From NCBI GenBank assembly GCA_046351555.1, contig JAXLYI010000014.1:196214-260213 (forward strand): 64,000 nucleotides of DNA, given 5' to 3'. Origin of the DNA: CAISKJ01 sp046351555. GTDB lineage: Bacteria; Myxococcota_A; Polyangia; Polyangiales; Ga0077539. The notes beneath the pieces are model-generated. The model was not told the origin of the DNA. It was given only the letters and a program-made list of their open reading frames with translations, and did not search any database. The position numbers and the translations under genes were made by a program. This document shows positions 8,376 to 17,311 of the stretch, one piece after another (the stretch's first letter is position 1; each line of letters starts with the position of its first letter).

Positions 8376-11300
8376 TCAGCGCAGGAGGCCGTACCCGAGG
8401 AGGCGGGAGGCGTAGCGCGTGGCGTCGACGAGGCCGACGTAGTTGCGGAAGCGGATCTGGGCCTCGTTCTGCCGGCGCGCGTCGGTGGGGTGGGCGGGGA
8501 CGGGCTGGCGGGTGGCGGCGTTGAAGACGACGCGCACGGAGCCGTCGGCGTCGTAGATGGGCCGCAGGCGGTCGTCGACCTCGACCTGGTAGGTGTCGAC
8601 GAGGAGCTCGTTGGCGTGGGCGATCATGCGCGAGGCGATGCCGCGGTCGACCTCCTTGTTGTCGACGAGGTCGGGGCCGTAGCGCCGCGCGACGTAGACG
8701 ATGCCGCTCTCGGGGTTGCGGAAGCGGACGCGGTCGCCGTCGGGCACGTCGACCTGCTCGGGCCCGCCCTCCGTCCAGATGCGCGTAGCGTGGACGGTGG
8801 AGAGGTCGGAGTTGAGCGACGAGAAGAGCATCGTGTAGACCGCCGTCGGGAGCTGCTGGCGGTAGCCGATGTTGGGGAAGAGCAGCCGCGAGCCCGCGGG
8901 GCGCGTGGGCATGCCCTGCGGGTTGGTGCGCGAGGGCTGCGTCCAGAGCGGCAGGATGCGCGGCGAGAGCTCGGGCAGGCCGCCGGTGCCGCCGCCGGAC
9001 ACGGTGGGGACGTGCGGCGCGACGGTGTCCCAGTCCTCCGCGAGGATGCCGCCGAGGAGGCGGTTGAAGGCCTGCGGCATGTCGGTGCCGAAGTTGACCT
9101 GGAACTCGCGGCCGTCGAGGAAGAGCGAGCGGGTGATGCTCGAGAAGGTGGGCCGCGTGTCGGTGAGCATGATGGCGGCGAGGGGCTTCTCGGGGTAGGC
9201 GCCCGCGCGGCGGAGGTACGAGTGGTAGTCCCACGAGCCGCCGCGGGCGTTGTCGTACTCCTCGCCGATGAAGCGCCCGTCGATGACGCCGACGGTGAAC
9301 TGGAGCATCGGGTCGTCGGCGCCGTCCTCGGGCACGTCGAAGAGGGCGCGGGTGTTGGGCAGCGGGTCGGGCCGCACGCCGTAGTCGCCGGGCTCGGGGC
9401 GGAGGAGCACGCCGGCGAAGAAGTCGAAGATGTCGGTGCCCGAGATGAGGTAGGGCCGGAGCCAGTTGTCGTCGCGGGCGACGCGGGCGTAGGTGGCGTC
9501 GGAGAAGGCCGAGCCGTAGTAGGCGACGTCGCGCGCGACCGACCAGTGGTAGCCGCGCAGGCGGCGGAAGATGACGCGGGCGAGGTACGCGGGGATGTTG
9601 AAGCCGGTGAACTCGCGCGACCCGCGGCGGAAGTACTGCGACGGGTACGAGAGGTCGTACTTCTGGATCATGCTCCGGGTGACCTCGTAGAGGTCGGCGC
9701 CCTGGTCGAAGTAGTTGATGTGGGGGTAGCCGGTGCCGATGTCCCAGGCGACGCGGTAGCCCCAGCGGAGGACGTTCTCCCCGGTGCGGGCGCCGGCGCG
9801 GGTGCGCCACGACGGGGCGACGCGGTCGGAGGTGACGCTGGTGGTGCCGGACTCGAAGTCCGTCAGCGAGGCGTGGTCGCGCGGGGCGCGGTCGCAGAGC
9901 TGGCCGTTGACGACGCGCCAGCGGTAGCGCTCCTTCTCGGCGTCGGTGGCGGGGCGGCAGCGGGCGGGGTCGAAGATGCGCATCTGCCGCGCGAGCTCGG
10001 TGTAGTGGATCGGCAGCACGCCGTTGGACTCGAGCACGGGGTCGCGCCAGGAGATCTGGTCGAGCTCGCCGAGCTGGGTGCGGAGGCGGGCGGAGAAGCG
10101 GTCCTGGTCGGCGGGCGCGAAGCCGCCGCGGGCGGGGTCGGGCTCCATCGTCTCGAGCACGCGGCCGTAGAGGATGCCCGTCGCGTAGTGGTCGTAGCTC
10201 CCGATGCCCACGGTCTCGCCGAAGCGCTCCCACTGGTACTCCATCGTGGAGGTGTTGCCGAAGTAGTTGATGCCGGCGTGGTGGTTGCCGGCCTCCTGCG
10301 GGCGCACGCCGAGCTCCTCGTCGGTGTACTCATCGAGGTAGCGCGGGCCCATGCAGTTGTCGTTGTTGCGGGCGTCGCCGGTGTTGCGGATGTTGCGGCA
10401 GTCGCTGGCGGTGCACACGGGGGTGCAGGTGCGGGAGGCCTCCGCGTTGCCGTTGTTGGTACGCAGCTGCCAGTACTGCGGGTTGTAGTTCATCGAGTCG
10501 TAGCTCGAGACGGGCAGGTGGTAGAGGCCCATCGAGTGGCCGATCTCGTGGAGGGCGATGCCCTTGTACGCCTCCTGCCGCAGCACGTGGAGCACGCGGC
10601 GGGCGAACTGATCGGGCGTGAGCGTCGGGTAGCGGCTCTTGAACCACCGCGCCACGCCCTGGATGTCCTGGCTGCCCACGACGGCCGGCGCGCCGGCGTC
10701 CTGGAAGCAGAACCCGCGGCGCTCGAGGCGGCCCATCAGGGTCGTCCACGACTGCTCGGCGCGCTCGGGGTCCATGTTGCGGAGCGGCGACACCTGGTTG
10801 AGGAAGGACTGGGTGCGCTCGGAGCCGGGGTCGAAGCCGAGGTTGGCGAGCCAGTGCTCGTCGATCATGTCGGCTTCGAGGGTGGTGTTGCGGAGCTGCT
10901 GCGAGAGGGCCTCGACGCGCCGCGCGGTCTGCGTGCTCTGGGGCGAGACGGGGTTGGAGAGGTCCTGCGTGACGCGGTCGTGGTTGGCGACGGCGCGCTC
11001 GAGGTTGCTCTGGCGCGCGCCGACGTAGCCGTTGGAGCGGGCCGCGGCGCCGGGGTCGACCGCGCCGACGCGCTCCTCGAGCTCGGCGTCGGTGTAGGCG
11101 TGGTTGGCCTCGCCGGCGGGGTTGCGCAGCACGCGCGAGAAGCGGTCGGTGGCGGCGCCCTCGACGTAGTCGTTCACGTCGAGCTCGCCGAGGGCCATCA
11201 GGATGAAGTCGCGCTGCTGGGCCGCCGCGGCCTCGACCGAGCGGCCCATGTTGAAGCCGCCGTTCGAGACGATCTCGCCGGTGAGGGGGTCGTAGCCCCA

Positions 11301-12983
11301 GTGGGCGATGCCGCCGAAGGGCGCGCGCGAGTTGCCCGGCCAGTAGGTGATGTGGTGGTAGCGCAGGTCGCCGATGCGGTAGCGGAAGCCGGGCTCGCGG
11401 CACGCGCTCGGGTCGTCGCCCGCCCGCACCGGGTTGTGGCAGAGGAACACCACCCGGTCGCCCTTGGCCTGCGGGCCGAGGAAGGCGCCGTCGCCCTGCG
11501 GGATGTTGCGGTTTTCGAAGTACATCCCGTGGCAGGCGTCGCGGGCCCCGCCGGTGCGGCGGCACTCGACCTCGCGCGCGTTGGCCACGGAGGCCATGAG
11601 CGCGAAGTTCCACGAGTCGATGATGTCCTCCGAGGGGCCGCGGGTGACGGAGGCCGCCGGGTCCTGGTCGGTGGGCAGGCGGTAGGTCTCGCTGCCGTTG
11701 GCGCCGGGGACGACCACGTGGTCTTGCATCTCCGGCGGCATCTGCTCGTTGACGTAGTAGGCCACCGGGCGGACGCGGCGCTCGCGGTACGGCAGCGTGC
11801 ACTTCTGCATCACGAGGTCGCACTGCGAGCCCGGGTGCGCGGCGGGGCACTGGTCGGCGGTGCCGTTGTTGTCGGCGTCGTCGTTGGACGTGCAGGCGAC
11901 CACCGGCGCCACGTGCGACTGCATCCAGATGTTGTGGATCATCGCGTAGCGGTGGAAGTTGCGGTCGTTGATGCCGTAGCCCGGGTCCCACCCGTTGCGG
12001 TCGGCGCGCGGGCCGCCGACGAGGTCGTACGGCGCCACGGTGAGCTCGAGGGGCTCGAAGTCGCGGTCGGCGACGCGGCGGAAGGCCGTGCGGATCACCG
12101 CCTCCTGCGGGTTGCAGGAGTGGACGGGCCCGTTGGAGAAGAAGTTGGCGACGAGGCAGGTGGGGAGCGGCTCGCCGAAGAAGTCGCTCATCTCGGGCTG
12201 CACGAGCCACTTCGAGGTGATGTCGAAGTAGCCGCCCGGGTGGCGCGAGGCGCGGAGGGCGGCGTCGGTCTCCGGGGCCGCGACGCAGTTGCCGCTCTCG
12301 TCGCGGACCTTGCCCGGCTCGATCTCGCAGAAGTTGGAGGCGTTGGGCGAGCGCGGGTTGTTTTCGAACCACGCCACCGGCGAGAAGGACAGGTCGCCGA
12401 AGAGCTGCCCGTAGAAGACCCACGACCAGTCGGGGTTGTCGACGAGGTTGCGCGACCAGTCGACGCGCATGTAGTCGCGGTCGTACCAGCGGCGGTCGGA
12501 GGTGTTCTCGCCGACGACGTTGGAGGGCTCGCCGGTGGTGGGGTTGTAGTCGTTGCGGATGTCGAAGTGCGTCTGGATGCGGTACGCGGCGACGACGATG
12601 CCGGTCTGCGTGCGCGCGGGCAGGCCGCGGCCGTCGGAGCCGGTGACGTACTCGTACGCCTTGCGCGCGAGGAGCACGTTCTCCTGCACCTCCCAGCGGA
12701 TCCGGTCGACGTCGTCGTAGGTGCCCACGGGCATCATCGACTGGTCGGCCGGGCCGTCGACCACGAAGTTCTCCATGTAGAACTCGGGGTCGTCGCGGCC
12801 GTCGGTGTAGTTGTCGCCGACCAGCCACGACTTCTTCACCGCGCCCTCCTGGACGCGGGAGATGGGCGGTCGCTCCTCGGCGCAGTTGGCCGAGCCGCAC
12901 AGGACGGCGACGGTCAGCGCGAGGAAGGGGAGCCGGCGCCACGCGGCGCGGTGGGCTCCGTCACGGGATGATGTCGGGGACAT
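8376..12983 (-). CDS. Very large exported metzincin-type zinc metalloprotease
   Basis: The 1,535-residue protein starts with an export signal (RRLPFLALTVAVLCGSANC, possible but atypical lipobox). A metzincin zinc site HEIGHSMGLYH lies near residue 811, with a plausible Met-turn in SYDSMNYNP just after. The rest is a long, mostly hydrophilic, Asn/Asp/Tyr-rich region with no repeat that I recognise. Upstream, GGAGGT lies 7 nt before the ATG at 12983, supporting that start. The protein is far longer than a standalone metzincin catalytic domain (about 200). Its role at the cell surface, for example digestion of prey or polymer, is inference only. Confidence 0.8.
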   Translation of the reverse strand: MSPTSSRDGAHRAAWRRLPFLALTVAVLCGSANCAEERPPISRVQEGAVKKSWLVGDNYTDGRDDPEFYMENFVVDGPADQSMMPVGTYDDVDRIRWEVQENVLLARKAYEYVTGSDGRGLPARTQTGIVVAAYRIQTHFDIRNDYNPTTGEPSNVVGENTSDRRWYDRDYMRVDWSRNLVDNPDWSWVFYGQLFGDLSFSPVAWFENNPRSPNASNFCEIEPGKVRDESGNCVAAPETDAALRASRHPGGYFDITSKWLVQPEMSDFFGEPLPTCLVANFFSNGPVHSCNPQEAVIRTAFRRVADRDFEPLELTVAPYDLVGGPRADRNGWDPGYGINDRNFHRYAMIHNIWMQSHVAPVVACTSNDDADNNGTADQCPAAHPGSQCDLVMQKCTLPYRERRVRPVAYYVNEQMPPEMQDHVVVPGANGSETYRLPTDQDPAASVTRGPSEDIIDSWNFALMASVANAREVECRRTGGARDACHGMYFENRNIPQGDGAFLGPQAKGDRVVFLCHNPVRAGDDPSACREPGFRYRIGDLRYHHITYWPGNSRAPFGGIAHWGYDPLTGEIVSNGGFNMGRSVEAAAAQQRDFILMALGELDVNDYVEGAATDRFSRVLRNPAGEANHAYTDAELEERVGAVDPGAAARSNGYVGARQSNLERAVANHDRVTQDLSNPVSPQSTQTARRVEALSQQLRNTTLEADMIDEHWLANLGFDPGSERTQSFLNQVSPLRNMDPERAEQSWTTLMGRLERRGFCFQDAGAPAVVGSQDIQGVARWFKSRYPTLTPDQFARRVLHVLRQEAYKGIALHEIGHSMGLYHLPVSSYDSMNYNPQYWQLRTNNGNAEASRTCTPVCTASDCRNIRNTGDARNNDNCMGPRYLDEYTDEELGVRPQEAGNHHAGINYFGNTSTMEYQWERFGETVGIGSYDHYATGILYGRVLETMEPDPARGGFAPADQDRFSARLRTQLGELDQISWRDPVLESNGVLPIHYTELARQMRIFDPARCRPATDAEKERYRWRVVNGQLCDRAPRDHASLTDFESGTTSVTSDRVAPSWRTRAGARTGENVLRWGYRVAWDIGTGYPHINYFDQGADLYEVTRSMIQKYDLSYPSQYFRRGSREFTGFNIPAYLARVIFRRLRGYHWSVARDVAYYGSAFSDATYARVARDDNWLRPYLISGTDIFDFFAGVLLRPEPGDYGVRPDPLPNTRALFDVPEDGADDPMLQFTVGVIDGRFIGEEYDNARGGSWDYHSYLRRAGAYPEKPLAAIMLTDTRPTFSSITRSLFLDGREFQVNFGTDMPQAFNRLLGGILAEDWDTVAPHVPTVSGGGTGGLPELSPRILPLWTQPSRTNPQGMPTRPAGSRLLFPNIGYRQQLPTAVYTMLFSSLNSDLSTVHATRIWTEGGPEQVDVPDGDRVRFRNPESGIVYVARRYGPDLVDNKEVDRGIASRMIAHANELLVDTYQVEVDDRLRPIYDADGSVRVVFNAATRQPVPAHPTDARRQNEAQIRFRNYVGLVDATRYASRLLGYGLLR

Positions 12984-13161
12984 CCAGAAGACCTCCGTAG
13001 GAAAAAGGGGACGTTGCGGGGAGCAGAGGGGCTGCGTTCGCGCGCCGCCGAATCAACGGCCGGACGCGCAACGGCGCGACGCTACTACGCCAGCCGGGTG
13101 CTTGGAACAGGCGCCTCCCAGAGATCCGTGGTCGGCGCCGCGAGGGGTCGCGGGGGGCGTT

Positions 13162-14493
13162 TCAGCGCGGGAGGCAGGCCCGCGCGGGCTGGTCGGCGTC
13201 GCTGCTGGGGCGGATGAGCGTGATGTCCCCGCAGCGCTGACCTGACGGGCAGTCGCCGTCCGCGACGCAGGGCGTCGTGCAGCGCCGGCCCACGCCCGGG
13301 ATCGACAGGCACAAGTACGATTGACACATCTCGCTCGCCGTGCAGGTCGCGCCCGAGGGCATGCGCCCGTCGGGGGCGCAGTAGTAGTCGACGCGGTCGC
13401 CGAGGAGGCTCGGCGTCGCGGCGCAGGCGCGCCCGGTGGGGCAGTCGGCGTTGCGGGCGCAGGCGGGCGCGCAGCTCCCGACGGTGACCCAGGCCGTCGG
13501 GCGCCCGGAGACGATGTTGATGCCGTAGTACGCCTCCTGGCAGCGCGTGCCGGGGGCCCGCGTCGCGCACTCGGTGTCGCCCGCCGCGCCCGGCGCGCAG
13601 GCCCAGGAGCAGCGGCCCGTGATGCACGCGCCCGTCGCGCAGTTGACCCCGGCCATGCGCGGGTCGCACGTCGCGTCGAAGCCGAGCATCCCCGCGAACG
13701 CGCAGCGCATGCAGGCCCGCGTGCCGCAGTAGCCCACGCCCTGGCAGACGCGGCCGCCGGTGCAGGTCGACGACGCGCTGCACTCGAGGGGCTCGGGCGA
13801 GGTGACGGCGACGCAGCGGCCGTTCTCGAAGGCGTTGCACACCAGCCCGGTGCGGCAGGCGACGTCGCCGCCGACGCCGCCGCAGCAGGGCTGGTTGAGG
13901 CTGCCGCAGGCGGGCGGGCTGTAGGCGTCGGGCGCGGGCATCTCGGCGGCGACGTCGGGCGCGGCGTCGGGCGCGGCGTCGCGGGGCGCGTCCATCGGGG
14001 AGACGTCGGGCGCGGCGTCGGGGCGGTCGGCGACGGCGTCCATCGTCGCGTCCATGGCGGCGTCCGCGGCCACGTCGCGGGGGACGTCGACCGCGGCTTC
14101 GGCGACGGCGTCGGGCGCGGAGGGCTCGGTGGGGACGTCGGGCGCGACGATGTCGGGGCCGACCGCGACGTCGTCGGCGTCCACGGGCGGCGGCGGCTCG
14201 CTGGCGAAGTCCGCGGGCGCGTCGATGCCCGGCGCGTCGTCGCCGTCGAGGGGCGCGTCCATCGCGGCGTCGCGGAGATAGCCAGCGTCGACGCGGACGC
14301 ACTGGGTGGCCCCGTTGATGACGACGCACTGCTGCGAGGCCCCGCAGGCCGGGTTGCAGTAGACCTGGCACACGCCGAAGGAGCACGTCTGCCCAGCAGC
14401 GCACGCCGGCGTGCAGGGCGTGTCGGCGACCTCCGAAGAGCAGGCGCCGAGGGCGAGGGCGGCGAGCAGGGCGGTCGCGCGGAGGAAAGTCAC
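13162..14493 (-). CDS. Cysteine-rich lipoprotein with Asp/Ala-rich linker
   Basis: A 443-residue lipoprotein (lipobox LGAC, Cys18). After the anchor comes a short Cys-rich segment (CTPACAAGQTCSFGVC). A linker from about 68 to 190 follows, made almost only of D, A, P, V and M (repeats such as DAAPDAAPDVAAEM). The C-terminal domain holds more than twenty cysteines (CGSLNQPCCGG, CRTGLVCNAFENGRC, CQSYLCLSIPGVGRRC). The pattern of DxxCPxGxxC-like modules is common in outer-surface proteins of myxobacteria. No catalytic motif was seen. It lies upstream of the metalloprotease gene on the same strand, 178 bp away. Confidence 0.8.
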   Translation of the reverse strand: MTFLRATALLAALALGACSSEVADTPCTPACAAGQTCSFGVCQVYCNPACGASQQCVVINGATQCVRVDAGYLRDAAMDAPLDGDDAPGIDAPADFASEPPPPVDADDVAVGPDIVAPDVPTEPSAPDAVAEAAVDVPRDVAADAAMDATMDAVADRPDAAPDVSPMDAPRDAAPDAAPDVAAEMPAPDAYSPPACGSLNQPCCGGVGGDVACRTGLVCNAFENGRCVAVTSPEPLECSASSTCTGGRVCQGVGYCGTRACMRCAFAGMLGFDATCDPRMAGVNCATGACITGRCSWACAPGAAGDTECATRAPGTRCQEAYYGINIVSGRPTAWVTVGSCAPACARNADCPTGRACAATPSLLGDRVDYYCAPDGRMPSGATCTASEMCQSYLCLSIPGVGRRCTTPCVADGDCPSGQRCGDITLIRPSSDADQPARACLPR

Positions 14494-14822
14494 GGGGCGA
14501 GACTATCGCCCGGAGGGGGGTGCCGCGGGAAGGGCCGGCGCGGTGGGCGGCGCAGGCTTCAGGCGCGGCGGCCGAGGGAGAGCGTGCCGACGAGGAGGCC
14601 GACGGTGAAGAGGGCGGGGATCGCAGCCAGGACGAGGTGCGTCATGCCGGGAGGGGATCGCAGCCGGCGTGCCGGGCGGGATTTCCGCCGAACCGTTGGG
14701 GACGGGCGTGGGGCCGGAGACACGGCGGCGTGGGGACGGTTCGACACGAGGGTTCTTGCGCGCGGCGACGGCGGGCGAACTCAGGTGCGCGCCGCGCGGA
14801 CTTCGGCGACAGTCGCCGCCCC
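14494..14822. other. Intergenic gap between divergent genes
   Basis: The stretch separates the Cys-rich lipoprotein from the leucine-rich repeat gene and should hold both promoters. Apart from the 28-codon membrane-peptide candidate described separately, no conserved gene, terminator or repeat was recognised. Confidence 0.5.
14559..14645 (-). CDS. Possible 28-residue single-span membrane peptide
   Basis: The short frame encodes MTHLVLAAIPALFTVGLL followed by a small hydrophobic stretch and the basic end GRRA. It is one continuous hydrophobic segment of about 20 residues with a positive tail, the layout of small bacterial membrane subunits or regulators. No convincing Shine-Dalgarno sequence was found, and the region lies between divergent genes. 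It may be chance, since GC-rich DNA often encodes Leu/Ala/Val runs. Confidence 0.3.
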   Translation of the reverse strand: MTHLVLAAIPALFTVGLLVGTLSLGRRA

Positions 14823-15938
14823 ATGAACGCCGCCGACCCGATCGCGCTCATCACCGAGGGCCTCTTCGCCGACGACCCGGCCACGCGCAAGCAGACGCGC
14901 GCGGCGCTCGCCGCCCTCCCCGACCCGGCGGTGTCGGCGTACTTCCAGGCCGACAAGCGCAACGTGCACACGATCGCCGACGCCGCGAAGGTCGGCAAGC
15001 TCCTCGCGGAGTACGAGGGCCTCGGGCTCGATGGCTTCGCGCTCGCGGTGGCGCTCCTGCGCGCGCAGCGCCCGACCGGGCAGATGGGCGTGCAGGGCCT
15101 CCAGTTCGAAGGCGCGCTCGCCGCGGCGCTGCGTCACCCGGGGCGCGAGCCCGAGGTCTTCGAAGCGCTCTCCGACGTGCAGGAGGTATACCTTCCGCCG
15201 ACGAAGAAGACCCTCTGGCCAGGGCTCTCGCGTCTCCGCGCGATGGTGTACCTCCGCGTCCCCCACGGGACGCTCCGCGCGGCCGACCACGTCGCCGAGC
15301 TCGCCGCGATCCCGCAGCGCTTCCGCCTCTCGCTCTGGGTGAAGGACGTAGACCTCGCGCTCTGGGACGCCGCGCGGCTCAACGTCTCGGGCCTCGACCT
15401 GCGCGGCGCGTACTCCAACCTCAGCGACGCCTCCCCCCTCGCGGGATGGACCAACCTCCAGCGCCTCGACCTCGGCAGCACAGGCATCTCCGACGTGTCC
15501 CCGCTGCGGGGCCTCGCGCTCGAGGTCCTTCACATCGGCGAGACGAAGGTGACCGACCTGACGCCCATCGCCGGCATGAGTACCCTCCGCCACTTGCGGC
15601 TCACGCGCTTGATGCACGCCGACCTCGCGCCGGTGTGGGGGCTGACGGGCCTGGAGCACCTCGACCTCGCGTTCACGAGGGTGAGCGACCTCGCGCCCCT
15701 GCGCGCCCTCACGAGGCTCCGCACGCTCGACCTCTGGGGCACGCGCGTGGCGTCCTTCGAGCCGCTGGTCGACCTCCCGCTGGAGCAGGTGAGCGCCAAC
15801 CACGCGGTCGTCCCCGACCTGGCGCCCCTCGCGCGCATCAAGACGCTTCGCGCGCTGTCGATCGTCGGGGCCGCGGCCGACGCCCCGGGCCTCGAGGCGC
15901 TCGTCCGAGAGCGCCCCGACGTGACGATCAGCCGCTGA
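14823..15938 (+). CDS. Leucine-rich repeat protein
   Basis: The 371-residue protein lacks a signal peptide. Its second half (about 190-360) is a run of 22-24-residue leucine-rich repeats: LDLRGAYSNLSDASPLAGWTN, LQRLDLGSTGISDVSPLRGL, LEVLHIGETKVTDLTPIAGM, LEHLDLAFTRVSDLAPLRAL. The xxDxxPL pattern resembles internalin-type repeats. The N-terminal 150 residues (starting NAADPIALITEGLFADDP) are helical-looking and unassigned. Probably an intracellular protein-binding module; partner unknown. Another LRR protein is encoded at 31414-33330. Confidence 0.75.
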   Translation: MNAADPIALITEGLFADDPATRKQTRAALAALPDPAVSAYFQADKRNVHTIADAAKVGKLLAEYEGLGLDGFALAVALLRAQRPTGQMGVQGLQFEGALAAALRHPGREPEVFEALSDVQEVYLPPTKKTLWPGLSRLRAMVYLRVPHGTLRAADHVAELAAIPQRFRLSLWVKDVDLALWDAARLNVSGLDLRGAYSNLSDASPLAGWTNLQRLDLGSTGISDVSPLRGLALEVLHIGETKVTDLTPIAGMSTLRHLRLTRLMHADLAPVWGLTGLEHLDLAFTRVSDLAPLRALTRLRTLDLWGTRVASFEPLVDLPLEQVSANHAVVPDLAPLARIKTLRALSIVGAAADAPGLEALVRERPDVTISR

Positions 15939-16028
15939 CCGCCGCCGCCCACGAGGCGCGTTGGAGTTCGTATCCCCTCACTCCGTGCTCCGGGTGCGTG
16001 AGCTTTGCGTGGTAGGGTCGGCGCCCTC

Positions 16029-16640
16029 ATGAGCCTCGCCGCCCTGCTCGACGCCCCTTCCACGCGCATCGAAGAGATCGCCGCGTGGCTCGACGAACGG
16101 ACCCACGCCGAGCGGGTCGACGCCACCCGCTCGCTCACCCGCCCGCAGCAGCGGACGCTCTACACCCGCGCGTCGCTCGCGCCGGCGATCACGCTCGAGC
16201 ACCTCGTCCCGAAGGAGCGCCCCGACCGCACCGAGGTGCGCCACCACGGGAAGAACACCCTCCCGGTGCCCGGCGCGTTCCGCACCTTCCAGAAGCGCTT
16301 CTGCCGGCCGTCGGACGGCTCGGCGCGGCTCTTCGGGTACAACCAGGGCGAGTCGGAGCGTTGGTTCGGGCCGGGGTATTTCGTGGCGAAGCCGACCGCG
16401 GGCAACCCGGTGTGGGCCTCGCGCGGCGACGTGGTGGTCGACTACTTCGAGGTGCCCGACGGCCCGGTGGCGGAGACGTGGCCGAAGGTGGTGCCCAACA
16501 GTGTGGGGCTCCAGCGCTTCGTCTTCCACAAGACGCGCGACTTCCTCCGGCGGGTGTCGCAGCACGTCTCCATCGGCGCGGCCTACAAGGTCGAGCGCTC
16601 GCTCGATCAGTACTTCGTGCTGGTGCGCGAGGACGTGTAG
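16029..16640 (+). CDS. Conserved-looking protein of unknown function
   Basis: A 203-residue soluble protein that I cannot assign to a named family. It begins SLAALLDAPSTRIEEIAAWLDERTHAERVDATRSL. A more polar central part is rich in aromatic residues (TFQKRFCRPSDGSARLFGYNQ, WFGPGYFVAK, VDYFEVPDG). ATG 16029 was preferred over an in-frame GTG at 16005, because the latter adds only a short basic stretch. Composition and codon phase look genuinely coding. It converges with the Rpn-like fragment, only 8 bp apart. Confidence 0.6.
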   Translation: MSLAALLDAPSTRIEEIAAWLDERTHAERVDATRSLTRPQQRTLYTRASLAPAITLEHLVPKERPDRTEVRHHGKNTLPVPGAFRTFQKRFCRPSDGSARLFGYNQGESERWFGPGYFVAKPTAGNPVWASRGDVVVDYFEVPDGPVAETWPKVVPNSVGLQRFVFHKTRDFLRRVSQHVSIGAAYKVERSLDQYFVLVREDV

Positions 16641-16648
16641 CGCGCCGC

Positions 16649-17221
16649 TCACGCCGCGTCGCGGAGCACCTCCTCGGCGCTCGCGACGATGGCCGCGCGG
16701 CCGAGCCAGTCCTCCAGCGTCGCGAGGTCGGTGCACGCCAGCACCTTCTCCCGCTGCGCCTCCGAGAACACGAGCCCGCGCACCGAAGCCACCTTGAGCA
16801 CGGAGTTGGCGGTCGCCTTGAGCATGCCTCGGTCCTCGCCGAAGTAGACGAAGTCCTCGATGATGACGGGCTCGAACCCCGCGGCGGACATCCTTCGCTT
16901 CATGGCCTCGTAGCGTCCTTTCGAGAGGGCGGTGATCACCGCCATGTGCCGTTGATACCAGCTCGCGCCGGAGGCGACCAGCGCGGCCACCACCCGCCCG
17001 CAGAGCGCGTCGTCGCTCATCCCGCGAGCATCCGCGCCCGCCGCGAAGCACGCGGTCGTCGGGTCGCGGAGCAGCGCCTCGGCGTCCACCTCCCCGAGCA
17101 CCACCTGCGTCACCTTCACCCGCACGTCGCCCCGCGTGACCACCCCTCTGCGCTGCGCCGGCGGCGAGGGCGTGAGCCACAGCGCGACCGACCGCACGCG
17201 CCGCTCGGGGTGACGCAGCAC
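16649..17221 (-). CDS. Probable 5'-truncated remnant of an Rpn/YhgA-type (transposase_31-like) protein
   Basis: The frame reads FLDRLFRYHLALVLRHPERR, then SVALWLTPSP, VDAEALLRDP and, near the end, a segment like LEDWLGRAAIVASAEEVLRD. This order resembles the middle and C-terminal parts of Rpn-family recombination-promoting nucleases. The N-terminal PD-(D/E)XK nuclease half is missing. The frame is open upstream only to the stop codon of the ceramidase-like gene (17312-17314), with no ATG between; GTG 17221 is the only candidate start seen and would cut into the domain. I therefore read it as a decayed gene, though short versions may be expressed. Confidence 0.5.
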   Translation of the reverse strand: MLRHPERRVRSVALWLTPSPPAQRRGVVTRGDVRVKVTQVVLGEVDAEALLRDPTTACFAAGADARGMSDDALCGRVVAALVASGASWYQRHMAVITALSKGRYEAMKRRMSAAGFEPVIIEDFVYFGEDRGMLKATANSVLKVASVRGLVFSEAQREKVLACTDLATLEDWLGRAAIVASAEEVLRDAA

Positions 17222-17311
17222 CAGCGCGAGGTGGTAGCGAAACAGACGGTCGAGGAAGCCCGCGTCGCGCGACCAGGAGAGCCGCGCGACGGCGTGCGAC
17301 TCGCTACCCTC

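Noticed and set aside
8490..12971. Very long open frame on the plus strand opposite the metalloprotease
   Set aside because: It reads as Val/Asp/Ala/Glu-rich low complexity without motifs, the usual shadow of a GC-rich gene. The minus frame has signal peptide and zinc site.
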